A stretch of DNA of 64,000 nt, from NCBI GenBank assembly GCA_947488905.1, contig CANLBJ010000001.1:930001-994000 (forward strand). The letters are read 5' to 3'. Both the position numbers and the translations under genes were made by a program. Shown here piece by piece: positions 25,037-34,242 of this stretch. The notes beneath the pieces are model-generated. The model ran no database searches. It was not told the DNA's origin and saw only the letters and a list, made by a program, of their open reading frames with translations. This DNA comes from Ulvibacter algarum. Lineage in GTDB: Bacteria; Bacteroidota; Bacteroidia; Flavobacteriales; Flavobacteriaceae. Within the stretch, counting starts at the first letter, position 1; the number at the start of each line of letters is the position of its first letter.

Positions 25037-27064
25037 TTATTTTATACTAAAAGCTCCCTTTTTACCCGTATGGTGAAAAGGGATTTTTCTTTTAATACAA
25101 GTGACTCTCCATCTATTTACATAAGTAGTGTAGTTGCTTCCGTCTGCAATCACTTGCTTAGGTTGTAAGCTGTCAAGCACTCGTTCTAGATTAATTTTTG
25201 GACTTTCTCTCAATAATAACATGTCAATATCTCGAAGTTTAGGGTGCACACCTATACTGTCTATAACAACCACTCGCTTGTCATTAAATACAAAATAAGG
25301 CGGTACTTCTTCTTGCTGAAATGTGCTAACATTTACCTCGGTCTTATATGACTTTAATGGGTAATACTTAATAATTTTCTGTGAGGTGTCCGAACTAAAA
25401 ATCATAAGTTCGTGATTCTGCTTTGCGGTGATTAAAGTCTTTCTACTTTTCTGAAATATGACTAATTCATTATCTGTACTCATCCATTTATCATAGCTAA
25501 ATATCGAAATAAGGATTGCAATACTAAACAAAGCCAATACCGTTCTTTTGAAATTTAATTTTTTCCAAAGTAATGTTATAGCGATAATCACAAAATAAGT
25601 TCCAAATACTTTAAAGATGGAGAAGGGGATATCTTGAAACAAGAAATCTTCTTGGGTAGCAATCCAAGCAATAAAATCATTTAAGCCTTTAACAATACTG
25701 CTAAACATTTCGGCAAGCCAATCTGGTAATTTATTTATTAATGCCAGAAAAATAATCAAAATACCAGCGCCAAGTAATACTCCTAAAAATGGTAGAATTA
25801 CCACATTTGTAATAATAAACAAACCAGGAAATTGATGAAAGTAGTATAAGCTCAATGGTAGTAAGCCTATTTGAGCAGTAATGGTTACGGTGATAATTCC
25901 CCATATTTTACGAATAAAATAATTGCGGGATGAGACTAGATCTCTTAGCAATGGTTGCATCCATACAATAAAAAATACAGCGAGATAACTTAGTTGAAAA
26001 CCTACATGAAAAATCCAAAGTGGGTTCACTAGCAATAATACAAGATAAGAGAGTGCTAGTGTGTTTATCGTACTTGTTTGCCTATTTAGCAATCCTGCAA
26101 GCGCCAAGAAACTAAACATAGTCACCGCTCTTGTGACTGAAGGAGATAAGCCTGTAATAATAGCAAAACATATAAGGCATATTACAATTAGTATGCTCTG
26201 TATTTGTTTACCATATTTAAAGCGGCGTAGAGGAGAAAAAATGAAGAGCAGAATCATATAAATAATACCTACGTGTAGTCCAGAAACGGCAAGAATATGT
26301 ATAGCCCCTGCAGCTGCATAATCATTAAAAGTTTCTTTACTTATTTCGTTTTTCTGCCCGAGTAGTAATGCTTGTATAATAGCACGCTCTTCTTTGCCTA
26401 TGGGTGATTGTTTCAGCTTTGTAATAATATGGCTTCTTATTCCTTCTGCAAAACCTGTTATAGTAGTAGGGCCTTTTTCACGCATTAATATTTCCGAAGG
26501 GAGACTGCGTATTTGCCCATAAACACCTAAAGTTCTCATGTAAGCCGCATAATCAAATTGATGGGGATTCTGGGGTGCTCTTATGGCATTAATATGATTG
26601 TTGATGAGTATTACATCATCTAATAGCAATGGTGACACAAGAGAGTCTTTGCTCATTAATAACAGTACATCTCCTGTTACTGGCTCGCCATCGAGCGCAT
26701 TTAATCTTGCAATGTATTTTAGATTGTAAAAGTCAGGTTTAAGTTCTTTAGTGATTTTAAGCTCAAGAAAATGATTGCTATTATCTACTTCAGAAATTTT
26801 ATAATGTTGCTTATTATTTAAAGGCAGTCTATGCTGGTAATTAATGTAACCAATGCAAACAAAGGCAAGGTAAGTAGCAATACCAAAAAAAATATTTTGA
26901 AACAGTTTTTTACGAGCGATTGCCCACAGTATACCAATGCTAGCAAGAGGGATAAGTACTAAATATAAAGAAGCTTTAAAATAAGTGCCAAAATAATGTG
27001 CTAATATAATACCAACTGTCAAGAAGAAAGCAAACTTGATAATAGGATAGTTGATAAATTTCAT
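25037..27064 (-). CDS. comEC: ComEC/Rec2-family DNA uptake channel
   Basis: 675 residues from ATG 27064 (KFINYPIIKFAFF). An N-terminal DUF4131 region with membrane spans and an OB-like segment covers about 1-190. The competence domain follows, with the family hallmark GAIHILAVSGLHVGIIYMIL near 255 and about eight more spans to 500. The C-terminal 160 residues are soluble but lack the HxHxDH metal motif of the metallo-beta-lactamase domain found in long ComEC proteins. The family moves single-stranded DNA across the inner membrane during natural transformation. A copy of the dispersed motif lies inside the gene (26490, read as PSEI), of interest if that motif is an uptake sequence. Confidence 0.88.
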   Translation of the reverse strand: MKFINYPIIKFAFFLTVGIILAHYFGTYFKASLYLVLIPLASIGILWAIARKKLFQNIFFGIATYLAFVCIGYINYQHRLPLNNKQHYKISEVDNSNHFLELKITKELKPDFYNLKYIARLNALDGEPVTGDVLLLMSKDSLVSPLLLDDVILINNHINAIRAPQNPHQFDYAAYMRTLGVYGQIRSLPSEILMREKGPTTITGFAEGIRSHIITKLKQSPIGKEERAIIQALLLGQKNEISKETFNDYAAAGAIHILAVSGLHVGIIYMILLFIFSPLRRFKYGKQIQSILIVICLICFAIITGLSPSVTRAVTMFSFLALAGLLNRQTSTINTLALSYLVLLLVNPLWIFHVGFQLSYLAVFFIVWMQPLLRDLVSSRNYFIRKIWGIITVTITAQIGLLPLSLYYFHQFPGLFIITNVVILPFLGVLLGAGILIIFLALINKLPDWLAEMFSSIVKGLNDFIAWIATQEDFLFQDIPFSIFKVFGTYFVIIAITLLWKKLNFKRTVLALFSIAILISIFSYDKWMSTDNELVIFQKSRKTLITAKQNHELMIFSSDTSQKIIKYYPLKSYKTEVNVSTFQQEEVPPYFVFNDKRVVVIDSIGVHPKLRDIDMLLLRESPKINLERVLDSLQPKQVIADGSNYTTYVNRWRVTCIKRKIPFHHTGKKGAFSIK

Positions 27065-27111
27065 AAATGCTAAATGCGTTCTAAATGAACGGTTTAGCAC
27101 AATATAGTCAT

Positions 27112-27618
27112 TTAAATGATACGTCTTATTTCTACAAAGGCACTTTTCCAGTAGCGCTCATTAAGAGTAGATACAATAACACCGCGTGAAGTAGAACTGT
27201 GTATAAATGTTACTGCTCCACCTTTAACAGAGGTGACAAGCCCAACGTGGTTGATTACTTTTCTGTTTTTATTGGTCTGAAAGAATACTAAATCTCCTTC
27301 TTTTGCTTTACTTAAACTTACTTTATTACCTCTAGTTGCCATATCTCTAGACACTCTAGGTAGTGCGACATTATTTTCTTTAAAGGCAACATATACTAGT
27401 CCTGAGCAATCCATACCGCTTTTTGTGGTTCCGCCATATTTATAGCGGGTGCCTTCATAGCGCATAGCATCATTAATAATATTGTCTATTTGTTTTGAAG
27501 AAGAAGGTCTCTTAACCTCTGTAGAAGTAATTGCTCTGTTTTTACGAGGAATCGATTTTTTTGAGCCGCAAGAACTAATAAATAAGGTAAGTAGAAGTAG
27601 GTAAAGAATGTTTCTCAT
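27112..27618 (-). CDS. NlpC/P60 (C40) cell-wall peptidase lipoprotein
   Basis: A 168-residue lipoprotein (lipobox FISSC near residue 17) with a C40 peptidase domain at about 48-165. The catalytic Cys is in GMDCSGLVY, the catalytic His in VINHVGLV and a third polar residue in FIHSSTS. It should cut peptidoglycan stem peptides from the outer-membrane inner face. It lies 47 bases upstream of comEC on the same strand and may be co-transcribed with it. Confidence 0.9.
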   Translation of the reverse strand: MRNILYLLLLTLFISSCGSKKSIPRKNRAITSTEVKRPSSSKQIDNIINDAMRYEGTRYKYGGTTKSGMDCSGLVYVAFKENNVALPRVSRDMATRGNKVSLSKAKEGDLVFFQTNKNRKVINHVGLVTSVKGGAVTFIHSSTSRGVIVSTLNERYWKSAFVEIRRII

Positions 27619-27636
27619 AAGGGTCTATGCAATGTG

Positions 27637-27951
27637 CTAATTTTTTTGCTTTAACATTTCTAGAAGCTTCTTTGGGTTTTGTCTATTATCCCAAAAAGCA
27701 GAAATTATTATTTCGGTATCATTAATTTTATAATAAATGCTGTAGTTGCCAAGAGAGGCAACTCTATAGTCTTTAAAGTCGGTAGATTTATAAATAAAAG
27801 GCGTTTCGGCTATTTGGTTTGTTCTTTGTGTTACCAATTTTACAAGTTTTATAGAATATGTATTCGACTTGTTTCGCTTTACCCAATATTCAAGAATTCC
27901 GACAAATTGTAAATCGGCTGTTTTTGTCCAAATTACATTGCGTTTAGCCAT
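27637..27951 (-). CDS. RelE/ParE-family toxin of a type II toxin-antitoxin module
   Basis: A 104-residue basic protein with the RelE/ParE fold pattern: a first strand VIWTKTADLQF, two helices (GILEYWVKRN, IKLVKLVTQRTNQIAE) and the terminal strands DYRVASLGNYSIYYKI and EIIISAFWDNRQNPKKL. ParE-like members poison gyrase and RelE-like members cut mRNA; which applies is not clear. The start overlaps the antitoxin gene by 19 bases, the usual antitoxin-first arrangement. Confidence 0.85.
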   Translation of the reverse strand: MAKRNVIWTKTADLQFVGILEYWVKRNKSNTYSIKLVKLVTQRTNQIAETPFIYKSTDFKDYRVASLGNYSIYYKINDTEIIISAFWDNRQNPKKLLEMLKQKN

Positions 27952-28175
27952 TCTAGATTTCTTTTGTTCATCGCATCTTGAGAAATCAGTTTTCCATTTT
28001 TAATATCTTCTTCACTCATTTCTAGCATTATCTTCTGCTCATTTGTCAATTCGACCAAGTCATTAGAAGTAGCGCTAGAAGTAATCAACTTGTCAAGAGC
28101 CTGTAAGAAGTCTTTGTTTTTAATAGCAAGAATTTTATCTATTAAACTGTTTCTAATATTTTCTACCGTCGCCAT
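27933..28175 (-). CDS. Antitoxin of the type II toxin-antitoxin module
   Basis: An acidic 80-residue helical protein immediately upstream of, and overlapping, the RelE/ParE toxin gene. The sequence (LIDKILAIKNKDFLQALDKL, then LTNEQKIMLEMSEEDIKNGK) fits the short Bacteroidota antitoxins that pair with ParE-like toxins. No ribbon-helix-helix or Phd motif is obvious at the N-terminus, so the DNA-binding class is uncertain. Confidence 0.8.
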   Translation of the reverse strand: MATVENIRNSLIDKILAIKNKDFLQALDKLITSSATSNDLVELTNEQKIMLEMSEEDIKNGKLISQDAMNKRNLEWLNAM

Positions 28176-28218
28176 TATTTTTGTTTTAAGGATTATAAAT
28201 ATCGGAAAAATCAGTGAG

Positions 28219-28250
28219 TTGTGCTAATGGAATATATATAGTTATATTTG
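28219..28250 (+). promoter_or_regulatory. Promoter of the small membrane gene at 28255
   Basis: TTG (28219-28221), then 21 bases, then TATATTTG (28243-28250): a full match to the -33/-7 consensus. The -7 box ends four bases before the ATG, so the transcript may be leaderless. Confidence 0.7.
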
Positions 28251-28254
28251 AGGA

Positions 28255-28626
28255 ATGTACAGTTTAAGAGCATTTGCATATCCGTATGAATATTATTATT
28301 CGCCAGAACTAATTATTGTGGTTTCAATTTTTGCTGTTTTAATAGCTATGTTAGTCTTTTATGCTATTAATAGATTTAATATTTTACCTGAAGTTAAATT
28401 GTTTTTTAACCGAAAACAGAGGTTGTCTATAGCAAACTATACGTTAGCCTTTGAGCCAGTTGAATTGAATGACCAAGTTCCAATCAAGAAAATTTCCGTA
28501 GTTACGAGAGTTCTTCTAATTGGTTTCTGTCTTACCTTTATATTATTACCCTTTGGTGATTTTCTGCCTACTTCAGAATGGAATAGTGAACTTTATTTTT
28601 ATTTTCCAGGAATTAATTGGTTTTAG
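28255..28626 (+). CDS. Two-span membrane protein of unknown function
   Basis: 123 residues with hydrophobic segments at about 18-42 (ELIIVVSIFAVLIAMLVFYA) and 85-103 (VVTRVLLIGFCLTFILLPFG). No family is recognised. It has a strong promoter of its own and ends convergently, overlapping the lpxB 3' end by 14 bases. Confidence 0.65.
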   Translation: MYSLRAFAYPYEYYYSPELIIVVSIFAVLIAMLVFYAINRFNILPEVKLFFNRKQRLSIANYTLAFEPVELNDQVPIKKISVVTRVLLIGFCLTFILLPFGDFLPTSEWNSELYFYFPGINWF

Positions 28627-29722
28627 AGATCAACTCTGCAGTTTTCCTACTTGCACCTTTTCCACCTAATTTCTGTTCTAAGTCATAATACTCTAAGAAT
28701 AAAGTAGCACGATGCTGCTCATCTAGTATTTTGTCAAGTTCTTCTTTAAGGCGCTTTGGGTTAAATTCTGTTTGTATTAATTCTGTTACCACTTCTTTGT
28801 CAAGTATAAGATTGACTAATGAAATGTATTTTAACTTAATAACTCGTTTTCCTATTTCATAAGAAATACGACTTCCTTTATAACAAACTACTTGAGGTAC
28901 TTTAAACAATGCCGTTTCTAGTGTTGCTGTGCCAGAGGTAACAAGTGCTGCGTGGCTTACAGATAGCAAGTCGTAGGTTTTATTAGCTACAAACTTTACA
29001 TTGTTTTGCTTAATAAATGTCTTGTAATAGACTTTGGTTTGGCTTGGTGCGCCAGCAATCACAAATTGATAATCAGGATAATTTGAAGTTAACGCGAGCA
29101 TCACATCTAGCATTTTTGCAATCTCTTGTTTTCTGCTTCCGGGTAATAATGCGATGATGGGCTTATCATCAAGATTGTGTTCTTCTCTAAAATCTTTAGG
29201 CGAAATCTGTTCTCTACCTGCAATGGCGTCAATAAGAGGATGTCCTACAAAATGTACAGGAAAATTATGTTTCTTCTCATAAAAGTCTTTTTCAAAAGGC
29301 AGTATGACATACATTGAGTCTACTGCTGCTTTAATGTCTTTTATACGTCCTTCTTTCCAGGCCCAGATTTGCGGTGAGATGTAATAATGTGTGTTATAAT
29401 TATTTTGCTTAGCCCATTTTGCTATGCGTAAGTTGAACCCTGGGTAGTCAATAAATATGATACGATCTGGTTTAAATGCTGAAATATCTTTTTTGCAAAT
29501 CTTAATGTTTTTAAGAATTGTCCCAAGATTAGCAACCACTTCTGCAAAGCCCATAAATGCAAGTTCGCGATAATGTTTTACCATAGTACCCCCTTGCGCT
29601 TGCATTAAATCGCCTCCCCAAAACCTAAATTCTGCTTGGGGATCTTCCACTTTTAGCGCCTTCATTAGGTTTGCTGCGTGTAGGTCTCCAGAGGCTTCGC
29701 CGGCTATGAGGTAGTATTTCAT
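28613..29722 (-). CDS. lpxB: Lipid-A-disaccharide synthase
   Basis: Glycosyltransferase (GT19) joining UDP-diacylglucosamine and lipid X to make the lipid A disaccharide, at the inner face of the cytoplasmic membrane. 369 residues, normal length. Visible signatures are YYLIAGEASGDLHAANLM at the N-terminus, FRFWGGDLMQAQGG, FIDYPGFNLRIAKWAK, YYISPQIWAWKEGRIKDIK, LLPGSRKQEI and SGTATLETALFKVPQVVCYK. It is the third gene of a surE-membrane protein-lpxB run on the minus strand. Confidence 0.96.
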   Translation of the reverse strand: MKYYLIAGEASGDLHAANLMKALKVEDPQAEFRFWGGDLMQAQGGTMVKHYRELAFMGFAEVVANLGTILKNIKICKKDISAFKPDRIIFIDYPGFNLRIAKWAKQNNYNTHYYISPQIWAWKEGRIKDIKAAVDSMYVILPFEKDFYEKKHNFPVHFVGHPLIDAIAGREQISPKDFREEHNLDDKPIIALLPGSRKQEIAKMLDVMLALTSNYPDYQFVIAGAPSQTKVYYKTFIKQNNVKFVANKTYDLLSVSHAALVTSGTATLETALFKVPQVVCYKGSRISYEIGKRVIKLKYISLVNLILDKEVVTELIQTEFNPKRLKEELDKILDEQHRATLFLEYYDLEQKLGGKGASRKTAELISKTN

Positions 29723-29731
29723 TTTAATTTA

Positions 29732-30028
29732 TTAAGTAAAGTAAATAATATAAGCGGTAATCGCAGTCAAGAAGGTAGCTAATATAACACCTCTTGCTCG
29801 TTGCTCTTTGTTTATTTTTAGAAAACCAAAGAAAGCCAATAAATTAGGCAATGCTCCTAGGGTTAAAATAGACCAAGAAGTGCCACTCTCAATATAAAAA
29901 GAAAAAGCTTCACTCACAGTAAGACCTTTTATTAATGAAACGATAAATAAGCAAATTAGGATCCCAAAAGTGTTAACAATGAGTCCTGTTAAAAGCCCTA
30001 TCAATAATTCTTTAACTCGCTTTTTCAT
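29732..30028 (-). CDS. Small membrane protein between surE and lpxB
   Basis: 98 residues with three hydrophobic spans (about 10-32, 52-70, 78-96) and a basic start (KKRVKE). The ATG overlaps the surE stop by one base (TAATG), indicating coupling. It separates surE and lpxB; no function is recognised. Confidence 0.7.
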   Translation of the reverse strand: MKKRVKELLIGLLTGLIVNTFGILICLFIVSLIKGLTVSEAFSFYIESGTSWSILTLGALPNLLAFFGFLKINKEQRARGVILATFLTAITAYIIYFT

Positions 30029-30804
30029 TATATATCCCAGTTGTTAATTGATTTTATTGCGTGGTGTGCTGTCAAATCATATTGCACGGGTACTACAGAA
30101 ACATAGCCGTTTTTAAGCGCCCACTCATCTGTGTCTTCTCCTTTGTCTTTGTCAACAAATTCTCCAGTAAGCCAGTAATATTCGCGACCTAATGGGTTTG
30201 TACGTTTGTCAAATTTTTCTTCCCAGTGGGCGTCTGCTTGTCTGCATACTTTAATACCTTTAATCTCGCTGGCAGATAACTTCGGAAAGTTTACATTTAA
30301 AACTACTCCCTCTGGCAAACCATTATCTAGGCATTGCTTTACCATTAACTCGATGTATTTTTTAGCAGGTTCAAAATCTGCTTCTAGTGAATAATCTAAC
30401 AACGAAAACCCAATGGCAGGAATACCTACCGTACCAGCTTCTACAGCTGCACTCATAGTACCGCTATAAATCACATTAATAGAACTGTTGCTACCGTGAT
30501 TAATACCACTCACGCACAAGTCTGGTTTTCTGTCTAATAATTCATTAACCGCCAGTTTTACACAATCTACGGGTGTCCCGCTACAACTATATTCTAGTTG
30601 CGGCTCTCCATCTCGCACCTTTATTTTATTACAGTATAATACGTCATTTATAGTAATAGCGTGACCCATGGCACTTTGTGGTGCATCTGGAGCGACTACA
30701 ACTACATCGCCTATGGTATTCATCACTTCAATAAGAGCTCGTATTCCTGGGGCTGTAATACCATCGTCATTGGTAACTAAAATAAGTGGTTTTTGTTTTG
30801 TCAT
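30028..30804 (-). CDS. surE: 5'/3'-nucleotidase SurE
   Basis: A 258-residue stationary-phase survival phosphatase acting on nucleoside monophosphates. The metal site is visible at the start (ILVTNDDGITAPGI, with DD at 13-14), followed by VVVAPDAPQSAMGHAIT and GVSGINHGSNSSINVIYSGT (Asn and Ser ligands near 95-110). Length is normal. A -7 box ends five bases before the ATG. First gene of the operon with lpxB. A dispersed motif copy is read as NFPKL. Confidence 0.95.
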   Translation of the reverse strand: MTKQKPLILVTNDDGITAPGIRALIEVMNTIGDVVVVAPDAPQSAMGHAITINDVLYCNKIKVRDGEPQLEYSCSGTPVDCVKLAVNELLDRKPDLCVSGINHGSNSSINVIYSGTMSAAVEAGTVGIPAIGFSLLDYSLEADFEPAKKYIELMVKQCLDNGLPEGVVLNVNFPKLSASEIKGIKVCRQADAHWEEKFDKRTNPLGREYYWLTGEFVDKDKGEDTDEWALKNGYVSVVPVQYDLTAHHAIKSINNWDI

Positions 30805-30809
30805 AAATG

Positions 30810-30817
30810 CAAAAATA
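30810..30817 (-). promoter_or_regulatory. surE promoter -7 box
   Basis: TATTTTTG on the minus strand, five bases before the ATG, so the mRNA would have almost no leader. No clear TTG at -33. Confidence 0.5.
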
Positions 30818-30983
30818 CAATTAATAGATGCGATACTGAAATAGGAATGCTTTACACTTTGTTATCAATAAAAGCACCGTTGTCAAGTTTGTAAAATTTC
30901 AGATTAACAAAACTTTAAATCACAATATTCCTGTTGGCACGGTTTTTATACATAATTTAGTCCATACAAAATTGAAGAGACCT

Positions 30984-33125
30984 ATGCGTATTATAAAAAA
31001 GAATTTTAAAGTGTTATTTCTTGCTGTTTTTGTAGCTGCTGCTTCTTGTAGTTTTACTACAAAAGAGTTTCAAAATCCAGATAAAGATATATTATTAATA
31101 GACTTACTAGGCTATGTGCTAGAGAGAGGACATTACAATCCTAGAGATATGGATGATGCTTTTTCTGAGGCAGTCTACAATGACTTTATAGAAGGGATAG
31201 ATCCTGTTAAAAGATTCTTTATAGCTAGTGATATTGCAGAGTTTGAGCAATATAAATTTGCTATTGATGACCAGATGAAAAATAAAGATTTATCTTTTTT
31301 TAATGCTGTATATGCTCGTTTTATTGAGCGTCAAGATGAAGCAAAAATAATATATACAGATGTATTGGGAGAATCTTTTGACTATAATGAGAAAGAGGTT
31401 ATTAATGTAGATTATGATAATATTGAGTATGCAAACACTAAAAAAGAATTAAAAGAGAGATGGAAAACTCAATTAAAATTTTCTACCATATCTAACTACT
31501 ATGATCTTTATGAAGAGGATCAAAAGAAATTAGAAACAGAAGAAGATTTTAAAATTCGCACAGAAAAAGAAATAGAGGAGAAGTCACGTAACTCAACATT
31601 GACATCACTTGATGAGTATTTTGAGTTTACAGATGATTTAGAACGTAAAGATTATTTTGCCATTTTCTTAAATACAGTAGTAGAAGAGTTTGACCCGCAT
31701 ACTAATTATTTTGCACCGCCAGATAGAGATCGTTTTGATTTAAGAATGAGTGGTAAGTTAGAGGGTATTGGCGCAAGACTTCAAAAGAAAAATGATTACA
31801 TCACTATTACAGAGGTGATAAGTGGTGGTCCAGTATGGAGAGGTGAGCATATGGAAGCAGGAGATGCTATTGTAAAAGTTCGTCAAGAAGATGAAGAAGA
31901 AGCAGTAAGCATTGTAGGTATGCGTATAGATGATGCCATTAAGTTAATTAAAGGTCCTAAAGGGACTAAGGTGATATTAACTATTAAGCGTATAGATGGT
32001 AGCTTAGAAGAAGAAACTATTGTTAGAGATGTTGTAGAGCTAGAAGAGACATATGCAAAATCTTCTGTGATAGAAAAAGAAGAGAAAACTTACGGTCTTA
32101 TAAACTTACCGCAATTTTACTTTGACATGGATGATTATAATAAGCGTAATGCAGCCGGCGATGTAAAAAAAGAAATAGAGAGACTTAAAGAAGAAGGAAT
32201 GGAAGGTCTAGTATTAGATCTTAGAGATAATGGAGGTGGGTCTTTAAGAACAGCCGTAGAGATTTCTGGGTTGTTTATTAAAGAAGGGCCTGTAGTACAA
32301 GTAGCTTCTAGTGGTGAGAATAAAGAAGTATTAAAAGATACAGACTCAAGTATTACTTGGGATGGTCCTTTAGTTATTTTAGTTAATGAGCTTTCTGCAT
32401 CAGCTTCAGAGATATTAGCCGCAGCGATGCAAGATTATAAAAGAGCAATTATTATAGGTAGCAAGCAGAGTTATGGTAAAGGTACTGTACAAAATGTAGT
32501 AGATCTTAACCAGTATTTGCGTAATAGTGAAGTAGGTGATATAGGTGCTCTAAAGATAACAACACAAAAATTTTATAGAGTAAATGGCGGTTCTACTCAG
32601 CTAGAAGGAGTTAAGAGTGATGTGGTTATGCCAGACCGTTATAGCTATATTGATATAGGGGAGCGTGACTATGATAACCCATTGCCTTATGACAAGATAG
32701 ATCCTGCAGATTATGACGTTTTTGACGGTTATATAGACTTTGATGCTGCAATTGCAAAAAGTAAAGCTCGTATGGCGACTAGTGAGCAATTATCTTTAAT
32801 TGATCAAAACGCACAATGGATTAAAAAGCGTAGAGATGAGATGGAGGTTACATTAAACTTTGAAGAATATAAGAATGAGATTGCAGCCCGTAAACTAGAA
32901 GGAGAGAAGTATGAGGCAATTAATAAATATGATAATAAAATGAGTTACCGTTCATTGCCTAATGAGATGGAATTAATGAAACAAGACACCACTTTGCGTG
33001 AAAAACGTAAGCGCTGGCACAAGAGTCTTGCAAAAGATATCTATGTAGAAGAAGCGGTAAATGTCTTAGAAGATTTAAAATTAAATAACATTAGAAAGAA
33101 CAAGGTTACCGAAATAAAAAATTAA
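30984..33125 (+). CDS. C-terminal processing peptidase (Prc/Tsp, S41)
   Basis: 713 residues from ATG 30984, which starts a signal peptide with lipobox AAASC. A TTG at 30972 is less likely. The order is a long N-terminal helical domain (to about 240), a PDZ domain (about 245-330, GKLEGIGARL then GPVWRGEHMEAGDAIVKV), an S41 core with the Ser-Lys dyad (Ser in NELSASASEIL, Lys in SYGKGTVQN) and a DUF3340-like C-terminal domain. It degrades or trims periplasmic proteins from their C-termini. A U-run hairpin that could terminate this gene lies inside the next gene. Confidence 0.92.
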   Translation: MRIIKKNFKVLFLAVFVAAASCSFTTKEFQNPDKDILLIDLLGYVLERGHYNPRDMDDAFSEAVYNDFIEGIDPVKRFFIASDIAEFEQYKFAIDDQMKNKDLSFFNAVYARFIERQDEAKIIYTDVLGESFDYNEKEVINVDYDNIEYANTKKELKERWKTQLKFSTISNYYDLYEEDQKKLETEEDFKIRTEKEIEEKSRNSTLTSLDEYFEFTDDLERKDYFAIFLNTVVEEFDPHTNYFAPPDRDRFDLRMSGKLEGIGARLQKKNDYITITEVISGGPVWRGEHMEAGDAIVKVRQEDEEEAVSIVGMRIDDAIKLIKGPKGTKVILTIKRIDGSLEEETIVRDVVELEETYAKSSVIEKEEKTYGLINLPQFYFDMDDYNKRNAAGDVKKEIERLKEEGMEGLVLDLRDNGGGSLRTAVEISGLFIKEGPVVQVASSGENKEVLKDTDSSITWDGPLVILVNELSASASEILAAAMQDYKRAIIIGSKQSYGKGTVQNVVDLNQYLRNSEVGDIGALKITTQKFYRVNGGSTQLEGVKSDVVMPDRYSYIDIGERDYDNPLPYDKIDPADYDVFDGYIDFDAAIAKSKARMATSEQLSLIDQNAQWIKKRRDEMEVTLNFEEYKNEIAARKLEGEKYEAINKYDNKMSYRSLPNEMELMKQDTTLREKRKRWHKSLAKDIYVEEAVNVLEDLKLNNIRKNKVTEIKN

Positions 33126-33126
33126 G

Positions 33127-33134
33127 TAGCTTTG
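33127..33134 (+). promoter_or_regulatory. -7 box before the DppC-type permease gene
   Basis: TAGCTTTG fits TAnnTTTG and ends four bases before the GTG start. No TTG is seen at the -33 distance. Confidence 0.4.
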
Positions 33135-33138
33135 TGAG

Positions 33139-34242
33139 GTGAAAAATGCAACCTCATTATCAAAATTAGCGCTCCAGAAATTCAAGAAGAATTTCTGGGG
33201 CGTTTTTAGTTTTTGGTTTTTAATTTTGTGTTTTTTCGTAGCAATTTTTGCATACGCATTAGCACCAGATGATTCTAAGAACGCAAACCAGATGCATTTG
33301 TCTATTAACGGTAAATCTCCTGGGTTTGAGGTAAAGATGCTAACCATCCCATCAGAGATAGCACAAGAAAATAAACTCTCACAGTTTTTCTTCGGAAAAG
33401 CCACAGCAGATACAGAACTCCCTATTTCATCATACCGAGTTACAGAAGAAGGTATTGCAATCACCCCATATGCAGAAGGCAATCTTGAAGGAATAGAAAC
33501 AATTTATAAATCAAGCCTATTTCCGAAGGTATCTACAGGCAATCAAATCGCGTCAAATTACATCAAGAAGCAAAAATTTCATCTAGGGACCGATAAATAC
33601 GGACGTGATTTATTGAGCAGAATGTTAGTGGGTATTCGCATTTCTCTCGCTATTGGGTTTGTTGCTGTCTTTATTTCATTGCTCATAGGGATCCCTATGG
33701 GAGCTATCGCAGGCTATTATGGAGGAAAAGTTGATGCAGCGATTATGTGGGTCATAAATGTCACATGGTCTATCCCAACCTTGTTATTAGTGATTGCAAT
33801 CACCTTAGCCTTAGGCAAAGGATTCTGGCAAGTATTTGTAGCTGTTGGGCTCACTATGTGGGTAGAAGTTGCCAGAGTAGTGCGTGGGCAGGTTTTGAGT
33901 GTTAAAGAAGAGCAATATGTAACCGCAGCAAGGGCATTAGGTTTTAAAGATTTTAGAATTATCACAAAACATATTTTACCTAATTGTCTTGCGCCAGTAA
34001 TAATAATCAGCGCAGCAAACTTTGCAGGTGCCATCCTTATAGAAAGCGGTCTTAGTTTTCTCGGGATAGGAGCACAGCCACCTATGCCCAGTTGGGGAGG
34101 AATCATTAAAGATCACTACAGCTATATTATTCTAGGTAAACCTTTTCTTGCCTTGATACCTGGGCTTGCAATTATGAGTCTTGTTACTGCCTTTATGATG
34201 ATAGGTAATGGATTAAGAGATGCGCTAGATGTGAAGGGTTAA
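33139..34242 (+). CDS. DppC/OppC-type ABC transporter permease
   Basis: An inner-membrane permease of the peptide/nickel (BPD_transp_1) class. 367 residues from a GTG start. One N-terminal span is followed by an unusually long periplasmic segment (about 40-150), then five spans with the ATPase-coupling EAA loop, seen as EEQYVTAARALGFKDFRIITKHILPN in pieces (about 255-280). SFLGIGAQPPMPSWGG is the usual DppC ending. No DppB partner, ATPase or binding protein is adjacent. The first codons overlap a strong hairpin with a T tract. Confidence 0.88.
   Translation: MKNATSLSKLALQKFKKNFWGVFSFWFLILCFFVAIFAYALAPDDSKNANQMHLSINGKSPGFEVKMLTIPSEIAQENKLSQFFFGKATADTELPISSYRVTEEGIAITPYAEGNLEGIETIYKSSLFPKVSTGNQIASNYIKKQKFHLGTDKYGRDLLSRMLVGIRISLAIGFVAVFISLLIGIPMGAIAGYYGGKVDAAIMWVINVTWSIPTLLLVIAITLALGKGFWQVFVAVGLTMWVEVARVVRGQVLSVKEEQYVTAARALGFKDFRIITKHILPNCLAPVIIISAANFAGAILIESGLSFLGIGAQPPMPSWGGIIKDHYSYIILGKPFLALIPGLAIMSLVTAFMMIGNGLRDALDVKG
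33170..33207 (+). terminator. Terminator-like hairpin inside the permease coding start
   Basis: A 14-base stem (33170-33183 with 33189-33202, one G-U pair) with a 5-base loop is followed by TTTTTAGTTTTT. It begins 31 bases into the permease gene and 44 bases after the protease stop. It may end protease transcription or attenuate the permease gene. Confidence 0.6.
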
